Part shown: in pieces, positions 1 through 7,630 of the stretch
Layout: the number at the start of each line of letters is the position of its first letter
Position numbering within the stretch: position 1 is the first letter of the stretch
Origin: Rhodopirellula baltica
GTDB lineage: Bacteria; Planctomycetota; Planctomycetia; Pirellulales; Pirellulaceae
NCBI GenBank assembly: GCA_002901265.1
Contig: PPHI01000042.1
Coordinates: 140,120 to 204,119 of the forward strand
DNA length: 64,000 nt
Reading direction: 5' to 3'
Made by a program: the position numbers and the translations under genes
Notes under the pieces: model-generated
Told to the model about the DNA's origin: nothing
The model's database searches: none
The model's input: the letters and a program-made list of their open reading frames with translations, nothing else

Positions 1-604
1 GCTCCGTTCCCAACGCCGGCGAGACCTTTTCCGAAAGGATCAAATCCAAACAGTCATCTCGGTCCGCGTCATCCGCTAGTGACATCCCCGGCATCAACTC
101 GCGAGCCAATTCGACCACGTCCGCATCCGATGCCTCCAGCGGATCGATCCCGGCCGTTTGCAAAAACGCGGCCTGGTAACTCATCCGATCAATTCGCTCG
201 CAGTTCAAAATTGGACGGACATAGTCCGCCGTCAAACGCATCGCTGACTCGTAGTCGCCGCCCACCTCGTACCACTCCAGCATCGTGAATTCGAGGTTAT
301 GATTTCGCCCCAACTCAGCTCCACGGAATACCGGCCCCAACGAATAAATCGACGGCGCGCCGGCAGCCAGCATGCGTTTCATCGCTGATTCCGGCGAGGT
401 TTGCAGGAAATACTCTGGCGCCAACTTGGGGCCGGCAACACCTAGCCGCTCCACCGAAATCGAAATAGGATCCAAGTACGCATCGACGACACAGTCCCGC
501 GACAAACATGGTGGCTGGACTTCGTAGAACCCGTGCGAATCAAAAAACTGACGCGTTCGTCGCAACGTTTCCGATCGCGCCACCAGATGCTTTAGATTGA
601 TCAT
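1..604 (-). CDS. epmA: EpmA/GenX-like elongation factor P lysyltransferase (partial)
   Basis: Class II lysyl-tRNA-synthetase-like enzyme. Family members attach beta-lysine or lysine to elongation factor P rather than charging tRNA. The coding sequence starts at the ATG at 604 and runs off the left edge, so only about 201 residues are visible. There is no N-terminal anticodon-binding OB fold; the protein enters the catalytic core almost at once, as EpmA does and LysS does not. Residues 68-112 carry the strongly conserved stretch TSPESAMKRML followed by the motif-2 region (FRGAELGRNHNLEFTMLEWY). The C-terminal ATP-binding motif 3 lies outside the window. The next gene is divergent, about 50 bp away. 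EpmA is the best reading; a truncated LysS is less likely because of the short N-terminus. Confidence 0.85.
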   Translation of the reverse strand, partial: MINLKHLVARSETLRRTRQFFDSHGFYEVQPPCLSRDCVVDAYLDPISISVERLGVAGPKLAPEYFLQTSPESAMKRMLAAGAPSIYSLGPVFRGAELGRNHNLEFTMLEWYEVGGDYESAMRLTADYVRPILNCERIDRMSYQAAFLQTAGIDPLEASDADVVELARELMPGMSLADDADRDDCLDLILSEKVSPALGTE

Positions 605-655
605 CGACTCTCGATTCCCTGTTTCCCGCCACGCCTACCGATACCACGGCCATTG

Positions 656-1696
656 ATGTCGAACGACACTCACGACCGGTACTGCCGACAAAAACAATTC
701 GCGCCGATCGGCGACGAAGGCCAACAACGCTTGCAAGATGCCGACGTTGCAGTGCTTGGCTGCGGCGCGCTCGGCACCGTCGCTGCAGAGCTGCTCTGTC
801 GTGCCGGCATCGGACGAATTCGAATCATTGACCGTGACATTGTCGAGTGGAGTAATCTGCAGCGGCAATCGCTGTTCGACGGACACGATGCCGAAACAGG
901 TGCGAGCAAGGCCGAAGCGGCCGCATCGCGTCTTCGAGAAATCAACAACCTGATCGACGTCGACGCCCAAGCGGCCGACGTGCGAGCGGACAACATTCAT
1001 GGCTTGCTGAACGACACCCACTTGGTCATCGACGCAACCGACAACTTTCAAGTCCGCTTTCTGCTGAACGATTGGGCCCTGTCGACGGGCACCGCCTGGG
1101 TTCACGGCGGATGCGTAGGCGCCGCCGGTCAAGTGCGGCTGTTCGACGGTGCAGCCCGTCCCTGCTTTCGCTGCCTCGTCACCTCGCCGCCTCCACCGGA
1201 TGCCGTCGACACTTGCGACACCGCCGGCGTGTTAGGATCGGCAACGCATGCGATCGCAAGTTTACAAGTGACCGAAGCGATCAAGTGGCTGAGCGGAAAC
1301 CGTGACGCGGTTTCCCAAGACGTCTTGGCGATCGATTTTTGGCACAACCGCACGCGGCGCATCCGCCTGACCGAAGACCTCTCGCCCGATTGTGTTGCCT
1401 GTGTCGGGCGCAAGTTCGAATTCCTGGATGGTGACCAACAACGTCAAACCGAACTGGCACTGTGCGGACGCGACGCGGTGCAGATCACTCCCGCCGAAAC
1501 ACGCCAAGTCGATTTGGCGACAATGGAAGAACGCTGGAAGCAGATCGGCACGACACAACGATCACGATTCTTTGTGCGTGTCCAAATTGATTCTGAAACA
1601 CAACTGACGCTGTTTCGTGATGGCAGAGTGATCGTCAACGGAACCAGCGAATTACCCCGCGCCCGTTCGTTGGTGGATCGCTATGTCGGCGGCTAG
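656..1696 (+). CDS. ThiF/MoeB/HesA-type E1 adenylyltransferase
   Basis: E1-like enzyme that would adenylate the C-terminal glycine of a ubiquitin-like sulfur carrier (ThiS or MoaD type) for thiamine or molybdopterin synthesis. Of 346 residues, 31-40 hold the nucleotide-binding GCGALG loop, followed by IDRD and the N-x-x-RQ motif near 67-71. A TCDTAGVLG segment carries the probable catalytic cysteine, and two CxxC pairs (CFRC, CVAC) look like the structural zinc site. A C-terminal extension of about 80 residues after the zinc site resembles the tail of planctomycete ThiF proteins. A TTG codon immediately upstream (653) is an alternative start; the ATG at 656 is preferred. Whether it serves ThiS or MoaD cannot be told here, although moaC lies elsewhere in the window. 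Confidence 0.85.
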   Translation: MSNDTHDRYCRQKQFAPIGDEGQQRLQDADVAVLGCGALGTVAAELLCRAGIGRIRIIDRDIVEWSNLQRQSLFDGHDAETGASKAEAAASRLREINNLIDVDAQAADVRADNIHGLLNDTHLVIDATDNFQVRFLLNDWALSTGTAWVHGGCVGAAGQVRLFDGAARPCFRCLVTSPPPPDAVDTCDTAGVLGSATHAIASLQVTEAIKWLSGNRDAVSQDVLAIDFWHNRTRRIRLTEDLSPDCVACVGRKFEFLDGDQQRQTELALCGRDAVQITPAETRQVDLATMEERWKQIGTTQRSRFFVRVQIDSETQLTLFRDGRVIVNGTSELPRARSLVDRYVGG

Positions 1697-1712
1697 CGGC
1701 GAGAATGCCGCT
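1694..1712. terminator. Weak hairpin between convergent genes
   Basis: A 6-bp stem (AGCGGC at 1695-1700, GCCGCT at 1707-1712) with a 6-nt loop sits at the stop of the ThiF-like gene, facing the convergent ATPase gene. There is no T-run, so a terminator role is only possible. Confidence 0.3.
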
Positions 1713-1719
1713 GCCCCAC

Positions 1720-2985
1720 CTACTCGCGATTCCACTGACGGCCCAGACCGGCCAGCACGGGGTCGTTCAACACTTGGTTGACCTCGTCGATTGATGTCAG
1801 ACCTCGCATCACATAACTGAGCGCGACTTCAGGCAGCGTCAACATCCCGTTGGTGATGCTGATCGATTCGATCTCCGTTGCTGTCGCACGATTGCTGATC
1901 GCGTTGATGATTTGATCATCCACCACCATCACTTCGGGCATCGAGATCAGGTGATCGAACCCGCCATCGTGACAGGTATTGCACTGACCTGCGGTAAACA
2001 CTGTCGGATTATCTTGTCCCATTCTGGTCCGAACCCGATCGGGAACTTCATAGACATCGGTGATTTCAAACGGCTGACGACACTCCGGACATAAACGCCG
2101 AATCAACCGTTGATTGATCACACCGCACAGCGAACTGGACAAAAACTTGTGATCGCTTTCATATTGCAACATCATCTCGATCGCTTCGGCGGCACTGCGT
2201 GAGTGCACCGTCGCCAGCACTAACTGGCCACTCGCGCCGGCTCGCACCGCCGTCCTGGCCGTTTGGCGGTCACGGACTTCGCCGATCATGATCACGTCGG
2301 GACTGTGCCGCAGCACCACGGTCAACAAATCTGCGAAGTCCATCTTTAGCTTCGTATTGACCTGTGATTGCATGATCCCCGAAATGGGATGTTCGACGGG
2401 ATCTTCGATCGTATGGATTTTCTTGGTGCCGTTGTTGAGGTAGTCCAGCATCGCATACAGCGTGCAGCTTTTGCCGCTCGCGACGGGCCCGGTCACCAAG
2501 ATCAGACCGCTTTTACGCCGCACCAGACGTTCGATCGCCTGGACATCAACGGTATCCATCCCCAACTGCTGAATCGATCGTCGCCCACGGCGTGGATCAA
2601 ACAAACGGATGGCAACGTCGTGGCCGAAAACCGTTGGGACACAACTGAGTCGCAAGTGGGCGGTCGATCCGTCGGGCGTTGTCAATCGCCCACGGCCTTC
2701 GGACGGCCGCACCGCTTCGCCCGCGTCGGCACCGGCAAGAACGCGAAAGTGACCTTGCAACCGATGCCCGTAAGCTGGCGCGAATCGACGCACCGGCTCG
2801 ATTCTTCCCAGCCGCCGGACTGTCACCATCACCGCCCCATCGACATCCGACAAGAACAGATCACTCACGTGCCGCTCCAGCGCCCATTCGATCAAATTCG
2901 CGGCGAACAGCTCCGGCGGCGTTAGTTCGATCTCGCCAGCACCTTCATCCACTTCCTGAAAATCGATCCTCGAATCATCACTCAC
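1720..2985 (-). CDS. GspE/PilB-family secretion ATPase
   Basis: Hexameric AAA-type ATPase of the type II secretion/type IV pilus superfamily, which powers pilin or pseudopilin assembly at the inner membrane. In 421 residues, the Walker A loop is at 166-173 (GPVASGKS), the aspartate-box-like TIEDPVEH at 192-199, and Walker B (VIMIGEVRD) at 231-239. Four cysteines in two CxxC pairs (299/302 and 335/338) match the zinc-binding tetracysteine of GspE. The N-terminal N1E domain of full-length GspE is missing or much reduced, so the protein is short for the family. No other secretion genes flank it; the DUF1559 prepilin-like gene in this window is 27 kb away. PilT is less likely because PilT lacks the tetracysteine motif. 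Confidence 0.85.
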   Translation of the reverse strand: MSDDSRIDFQEVDEGAGEIELTPPELFAANLIEWALERHVSDLFLSDVDGAVMVTVRRLGRIEPVRRFAPAYGHRLQGHFRVLAGADAGEAVRPSEGRGRLTTPDGSTAHLRLSCVPTVFGHDVAIRLFDPRRGRRSIQQLGMDTVDVQAIERLVRRKSGLILVTGPVASGKSCTLYAMLDYLNNGTKKIHTIEDPVEHPISGIMQSQVNTKLKMDFADLLTVVLRHSPDVIMIGEVRDRQTARTAVRAGASGQLVLATVHSRSAAEAIEMMLQYESDHKFLSSSLCGVINQRLIRRLCPECRQPFEITDVYEVPDRVRTRMGQDNPTVFTAGQCNTCHDGGFDHLISMPEVMVVDDQIINAISNRATATEIESISITNGMLTLPEVALSYVMRGLTSIDEVNQVLNDPVLAGLGRQWNRE

Positions 2986-3201
2986 AGTTACGTCGTCCCG
3001 TTGTGTCGTTCGTCGGTTCCCAATGCACGCTTCGCTTTCGGCCCGCCTAATATGCGCGATTGATCCCGTGGATGCAAAATTGCTGCCTGTCTTCGCAAAC
3101 CGTGGATTTCAGATTGGCCAACCCAAACCAGCCCCACGGGGTGGTGCAAATTTTACCGCGGAAGCCTTTCGCGGAACCGTTTCAGCGTGACAATTGACGC
3201 G

Positions 3202-4626
3202 ATGAGTAATGACACCCCACAACAGCTTCTCAAGCACTACTTCGGCTACGACTCGTTTCGATACAGCCAGCAAGCGATCATCGACCACGTTCTCCATGGC
3301 GAACACGCGATGGTGGTCATGCCAACCGGGATGGGAAAATCGCTGTGCTACCAGATCCCCGCACTCGTTAACGCAAAACGCAGCCCTGGATCGTTGACCC
3401 TGGTACTGTCACCGCTGATTGCGCTCATGCAGGACCAATCGCAATCGCTGACCGACCGTGGGATCGACGCCACCTTCATCAACTCGTCGCTTGATCGGCA
3501 AACACGAACCCAGCGCTACGAACGGCTGGCAAAAGGCGACTACCAAATCCTGTACGTCACGCCGGAACGGTTTCGCAAACAAGAGTTCCTCGATGCGATC
3601 GCACAGCGTGACATCAATGTGCTGGCGATTGACGAAGCACACTGCGTAAGCCAGTGGGGACATGACTTTCGCCCCGACTACACACGGATCGCAGAAATCC
3701 GTGAGCGTCTCGGCAACCCGACCACGATCGCTTTGACCGCGACCGCGACCAGTGAATGCCGTGCCGACATCTATCAACAAATCGGTCTTTCCGCGGACCA
3801 AATCAAACTGTTCAACGAAGGCATCGATCGGCCGAACCTGAAGCTGGATGTCGAACCGGTTTACGACGAGTCCGAAAAACTGTCGCTGCTACCGGAAATC
3901 GTTTGCGACCCAACGTACAGCGGCGGCAGCGTGATCGTTTACTTTTCGCTGATTAAAACACTTCAGCGATTCAGCGACGACTTGCTTTCCAAAGGCGTCG
4001 ACCACGTCTGCTATCACGGCGACTTGCCGCGCAACGTTCGCACCCGCGTTCAGAACGAATTCATGTCCGGCGACGCTGACTTGGTCCTGGCCACGAATGC
4101 GTTCGGAATGGGAATCGACAAGTCAGACATTCGCATCGTTGTGCATGCCGAAACGCCAGGATCGATCGAAGCCTACTATCAAGAGATCGGCCGAGCCGGA
4201 CGCGATGGCGAACCCAGTCGCTGCGTTTGGCTGTACGCCCAAGAAGACTTGATGACACAGATGCAGTTCATCGAGTGGTCGAACCCGGACGCGGCGTTCT
4301 ACACTCGACTCCATCGCTTGCTGGTCGAACGCGGTGAACAGTGCCATGCCTATGGTTTCGATTGGATCAACGAACAACTTCAGCGACGCAGCAAGCACGA
4401 CCATCGCTTGGCCACTGCCCTGCCCATGCTGGATCGTCACGGCGTGGTCAAAGGCCCCCATCCGCCAGCATGTTACGACGTGATCGCGGATCTTCCCCCG
4501 GGTTTGCAAGACGAAGACATACTGGGTGAAAAGAAACGCCGTGACCAACAGCGGCTTTATGCGATGGTGCAGTTTGCCGGTGAAGAAGGCGACCGCAAAG
4601 AGTTCCTCAATCGCTATTTCGGCTAG
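3202..4626 (+). CDS. recQ: RecQ-family ATP-dependent DNA helicase, short form
   Basis: 3'-5' superfamily 2 DNA helicase acting in recombination and replication-fork repair. From the ATG at 3202 it has 474 residues; a GTG five codons upstream (3187) is an alternative. Motif I (PTGMGKS) is at 41-47 and the DEAH box (AIDEAHCVSQWGHDFRPDY) near 142-160. LTATAT, YHGDL and the motif VI region QEIGRAGRDGEPS follow. The protein ends at DRKEFLNRYFG, where canonical RecQ has its cysteine-rich zinc segment; the expected cysteines, winged-helix RQC and HRDC domains are absent. This matches a known shorter RecQ subgroup rather than an obvious truncation, because the end aligns with the usual helix before the zinc site. 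Confidence 0.9.
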   Translation: MSNDTPQQLLKHYFGYDSFRYSQQAIIDHVLHGEHAMVVMPTGMGKSLCYQIPALVNAKRSPGSLTLVLSPLIALMQDQSQSLTDRGIDATFINSSLDRQTRTQRYERLAKGDYQILYVTPERFRKQEFLDAIAQRDINVLAIDEAHCVSQWGHDFRPDYTRIAEIRERLGNPTTIALTATATSECRADIYQQIGLSADQIKLFNEGIDRPNLKLDVEPVYDESEKLSLLPEIVCDPTYSGGSVIVYFSLIKTLQRFSDDLLSKGVDHVCYHGDLPRNVRTRVQNEFMSGDADLVLATNAFGMGIDKSDIRIVVHAETPGSIEAYYQEIGRAGRDGEPSRCVWLYAQEDLMTQMQFIEWSNPDAAFYTRLHRLLVERGEQCHAYGFDWINEQLQRRSKHDHRLATALPMLDRHGVVKGPHPPACYDVIADLPPGLQDEDILGEKKRRDQQRLYAMVQFAGEEGDRKEFLNRYFG

Positions 4627-4744
4627 CAAGCCGTACGGTCGCATTCGATTCCGATCGCATGAGAATCGGCGTAATTCTCACATTCGGCGGTGGCTGGCGG
4701 TTACGATGAAAGTGGCTGCCAAACGAGTATCGGAACGAATCGCC

Positions 4745-5149
4745 ATGATCACGTCGCCCTACCAACCGCCGCACGACCTTGCTCACGAAACACCTTCGCA
4801 CTCGACGCTGATCAACAACGTTCGCGAGTTCATCGTCTTCGTCAGTTTCATCGCCGCTTGGGTGATCTCACTTGACGGGCTGCTTTGGGGCTCCAGCATC
4901 GGCTTGGACCTAAATTCGATCGCAAACGTTTCGCGCCAGACGCAAGCCTATCTGCTGCTACTTGTGGGCGAGTACTTGGTGTTCTCCACTTCACTGTTCT
5001 TGCTGGCCAACGGGCTGCGTGGGTTTCAACGTAGCTGGGTGGGGCTAGCGACCGCGACGCTGGTCACTGCAACGGCGATCTCGTGGTATTTCCAACTCGA
5101 GGTGCCAAGCAATTCGCTGTGGATGACGTTCATGGGAATGATCCGCTGA
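4745..5149 (+). CDS. Small three-helix membrane protein, unknown function
   Basis: Hypothetical inner-membrane protein of 134 residues from the ATG at 4745; an in-frame ATG at 4706 would add 13 residues. Three hydrophobic segments are visible at about 30-48, 68-90 and 97-115, with a short polar N-terminus and a short C-terminal tail. I see no recognisable motif or charged catalytic residues in the membrane segments. It follows recQ on the same strand after about 120 bp and precedes yceH by 100 bp. The long uninterrupted hydrophobic pattern and the normal codon use support it as a real gene. Confidence 0.65.
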   Translation: MITSPYQPPHDLAHETPSHSTLINNVREFIVFVSFIAAWVISLDGLLWGSSIGLDLNSIANVSRQTQAYLLLLVGEYLVFSTSLFLLANGLRGFQRSWVGLATATLVTATAISWYFQLEVPSNSLWMTFMGMIR

Positions 5150-5251
5150 GCGACAGCTGACAAGCCCCCGTTAACCAGACGGTGCCCACAGCGTTATACT
5201 TCTGCGATCGTTTCCCCATCCACCCGCGGCACGAATTCAATCAATCCACCC

Positions 5252-5926
5252 ATGTCTGAAAGCGACGGCGAAGATTCCAAACCGGTTGTCCCCCTGTCCG
5301 CGAACGCCCGCCGCGTGTTGGGAGTCTTGGTCGAAAAAGCAAAAACGACGCCGGACAACTATCCGATGACCGTTGCCGCGTTGATCAGTGGATGCAACCA
5401 AAAATCGAATCGCTCGCCGCAGATGTCACTCGACGAAAACGATGTGCTTCTGGCACTCGACGAGTTGCGTGCGTGTGGTGCGGCGAGGGAGATCCAAGGC
5501 AGCGGGCGCGTCAACAAGTTCCGCCATTCGGCGTATGACTGGTTGACGCTGGATAACCCACAAGCCGCCGTGATCACCGAGTTGCTACTGCGTGGCCCGC
5601 AAACGATGGGTGAGCTGCGCACGCGAGCTTCGCGAATGTACGCGCTGCCAGATTTGGACGCAGTGAAGTCAGTGCTCGAGTCGCTGATCGAGAAGGACTT
5701 GGTCGAAGCCCTCTCGCCACCGGGCCGAGGCCAAACGTTTGCCCACAAACTGTACCCGCCATCGGAACGCCAGTACTTAGAAGCTCGCGTTGAGAAGCAA
5801 GCGGCAAAGTCGTCTGCCGTCAGCGAAGAGCAAAAGGACGCGATCGAGATGCTGATCGAACGTCTCGAAGCGGTCACGATCAGAATCGACGACCTCGAAG
5901 AACGCATCAAACGCCTCGAATCCTAG
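5252..5926 (+). CDS. yceH: YceH family protein (DUF480)
   Basis: Member of the DUF480/YceH family, which contains two winged-helix domains; its cellular role is not established. In 224 residues the first winged-helix domain (about 15-95) carries the family hallmark LVEKAKTTPDNYPMT followed by GCNQKSNR. The second domain lies at about 100-170 (ITELLLRGPQTMGELRTRASRM). A C-terminal coiled-coil-like helix at about 180-224 is rich in Glu, Lys and Arg. The last codons (LES-stop) are also the first bases of the 185-bp tandem repeat that follows, so this 3' end has been copied downstream three more times. Confidence 0.9.
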   Translation: MSESDGEDSKPVVPLSANARRVLGVLVEKAKTTPDNYPMTVAALISGCNQKSNRSPQMSLDENDVLLALDELRACGAAREIQGSGRVNKFRHSAYDWLTLDNPQAAVITELLLRGPQTMGELRTRASRMYALPDLDAVKSVLESLIEKDLVEALSPPGRGQTFAHKLYPPSERQYLEARVEKQAAKSSAVSEEQKDAIEMLIERLEAVTIRIDDLEERIKRLES

Positions 5927-5957
5927 CACCGCCAGCCAAGCTCGAAGGCTCCACAAC

Positions 5958-6030
5958 GTAGTGGATCTTGTTAAAGATCCTTCGGCAGACCTGACCGCAG
6001 GGAGCTCGGATCTTTGACAAGATCCACTAC
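5958..6030. repeat. Long hairpin of repeat unit 1
   Basis: Inverted repeat with 23-nt arms (5958-5980 and 6008-6030; left arm begins GTAGTGGATCTTG, right arm ends CAAGATCCACTAC) and a 27-nt loop. The arms differ at one position. The same hairpin recurs at 6143-6215, 6328-6400 and 6513-6585. It is not followed by a clean T-run. A REP/MITE-like palindrome is the best description. Confidence 0.9.
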
Positions 6031-6142
6031 AAAAAAATCGCCCTGGGTCGTGAATCTTGCCAACGAATCGGGCGTGGCAATCTCACCAAAATCGACGACC
6101 TCGAATCCTAGCACCACCAGCAAAACTCGAAGGTCCCACAAC

Positions 6143-6215
6143 GTAGTGGATCTTGTTAAAGATCCTTCGGTAGACCTGACGCAAAAGGGCCCGGATCTTT
6201 GACAAGATCCACTAC
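6143..6215. repeat. Long hairpin of repeat unit 2
   Basis: Second copy of the 23-nt-arm inverted repeat, 185 bp after the first. The loop carries the B-type sequence (GCAAAAGGGC). Confidence 0.9.
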
Positions 6216-6327
6216 GAAGAAGACGGCCCTGGGCAGTGAACTTGTTAACGAACCGAGCGTGGCAATCTCACCAAAATCGACGACCTCGAATCCTAGCATC
6301 ACCAGCCAAACTCGAAGGTCCCACAAC

Positions 6328-6400
6328 GTAGTGGATCTTGTTAAAGATCCTTCGGCAGACCTGACACCAGGGAGCTCGGATCTTTGACAAGATCCACTAC
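6328..6400. repeat. Long hairpin of repeat unit 3
   Basis: Third copy of the inverted repeat. The loop is A-type (CAGGGAGCTC), like unit 1. Confidence 0.9.
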
Positions 6401-6512
6401 AAAAAAATCGCCCTGGGTCGTGAATCTTGCCAACGATCCGGGCGTGGCAATCTGACCAAAATCGTCGACCTCGAATCCTAGCACCGCCAGCAAAACTCGA
6501 AGGTCCCACAAC

Positions 6513-6585
6513 GTAGTGGATCTTGTTAAAGATCCTTCGGCAGAACTGACGCAAAAGGGCTCGGATCTTTGACAAGATCCACTAC
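6513..6585. repeat. Long hairpin of repeat unit 4
   Basis: Fourth copy of the inverted repeat. The loop is B-type (GCAAAAGGGC), like unit 2. It lies 43 bp beyond the stop of the convergent ferredoxin gene. Confidence 0.9.
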
Positions 6586-6628
6586 CAAGAAGACGTCGCT
6601 GGGTCGTGAACTTGTTAAAGAACCGGAC

Positions 6629-7630
6629 CTAGAGGTCGAGGGCATCGAGCGAATCGATCAGCTTGTCGAGATCGTCTTTTGGTTTTTGCGCGACATCGCG
6701 TTGACGGCGTTTCAATTGGTCATCGATTCCGACCGCATCTCGCCCCGTCAACAACAATTGCTCATCGCGTTCTCGTGCCGCGGTCGCGATCGCGTCTTCG
6801 CCTCCGTCTGGCGCACCAAACAGTTTCGAAAGGTCGATTTTAAAACCTTCGTCACCACCGATATCAGCACCGGCAATGGCAGGCGCCTTGTGCTGCGGAA
6901 AGATAATCGCGTTCTCAGGACAAACACGGCTACACGCCGGGCAGCCCTTGCGACAGTTGTCTGGCTGCTCGACCAAGATCGTTTCGGCTTGGTCGACACC
7001 GTAGACACCGAACAGGCAAAAGTCGACGCACTCCATGCAGTTCGTGCAGCGACTAAAATCGATCACGGGATACCAACGCCGGGCAGTCGTTTCGTCGACC
7101 TCTACGAGCTTCCCGCCGATGATCGGCAACGAACGATCAGCAGCCGAATGATCCGCTTGTTCGGCCAAAACGATCTGCTGCAACAGTTCGATAAACCGCT
7201 GTGGGTCTTCGCCGTTTTTCAAATCGATACAGTGAATTTCCCGATCCGGGCGCGGATACAAATCCGCCACTCGGTCGACGTCACGTGCACTCGCGCTGGA
7301 CGGCTCCTCGTCATCATCTTGGTCGTCGTCAACGGCCACGAATTGGCCGCGGACACCGTTGCGATCGAGGACCCAGTGTGCGGCCCGGGGAAAGATCCAC
7401 GAAGCAACAATGATGTTGGAATCGATCTCTGCCAGCGTTGTCAGCGACTCGCCGCCTTTGGGCAAATCGTAGAGGTGCGGCACCACCACCACCGCAACGC
7501 CATCCAGTTTGCTGGCGGCGTCGGCGAGGGCTTGTTCGAGCGATCGCTTCACAGGGTTACGCGATTGCCCTTTCGAAATTACGACCGTCCAATTCGTGCT
7601 GGTTTCAGGCTGCACGTTGGCAGAAATCAT
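6629..7630 (-). CDS. Two-cluster 4Fe-4S ferredoxin-domain protein
   Basis: Iron-sulfur protein of 333 residues, probably cytoplasmic, whose electron partner is unknown. Residues 195-205 form a CxxCxxCxxxC cluster motif and 226-238 a CxxxCxxCxxxCP motif, so two 4Fe-4S clusters are expected. The N-terminal ~170 residues form an alpha/beta-looking domain I do not recognise (conserved-looking [14 protein letters not shown] and [12 protein letters not shown]), with an acidic insertion DDDQDDDEE near 101-109. The C-terminus is a charged helix. Its ATG overlaps the purL stop by four bases (ATGA), so it is very likely translated with purL. Coupling of a ferredoxin to purine synthesis has no obvious biochemical reason and may only reflect operon packing. 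Confidence 0.75.
   Translation of the reverse strand: MISANVQPETSTNWTVVISKGQSRNPVKRSLEQALADAASKLDGVAVVVVPHLYDLPKGGESLTTLAEIDSNIIVASWIFPRAAHWVLDRNGVRGQFVAVDDDQDDDEEPSSASARDVDRVADLYPRPDREIHCIDLKNGEDPQRFIELLQQIVLAEQADHSAADRSLPIIGGKLVEVDETTARRWYPVIDFSRCTNCMECVDFCLFGVYGVDQAETILVEQPDNCRKGCPACSRVCPENAIIFPQHKAPAIAGADIGGDEGFKIDLSKLFGAPDGGEDAIATAARERDEQLLLTGRDAVGIDDQLKRRQRDVAQKPKDDLDKLIDSLDALDL

Larger units (their letters stand above)
5914..6628. repeat. Four tandem 185-bp repeats in A-B-A-B order
   Basis: Four copies start at 5914, 6099, 6284 and 6469, spaced exactly 185 bp apart; the last is incomplete and ends at the stop codon of the convergent ferredoxin gene (6629). Copies 1 and 3 share one variant of the second half (AAAAAAATCGCCCTGG after the hairpin, then a CTTGCCAACGA stretch). 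Copies 2 and 4 share another (GAAGAAGAC-like, then CTTGTTAA). Each unit begins with CCTCGAATCCTAG, the 3' end of yceH including its stop. No protein-coding potential is convincing, and frames crossing it are shadows. It is not a CRISPR array: the units are nearly uniform throughout and lack short repeats with unique spacers. Confidence 0.95.

Noticed and set aside
5914..6628. CRISPR array
   Set aside because: The repeated unit is 185 bp and nearly uniform, with no short direct repeats separated by unique spacers and no cas genes.
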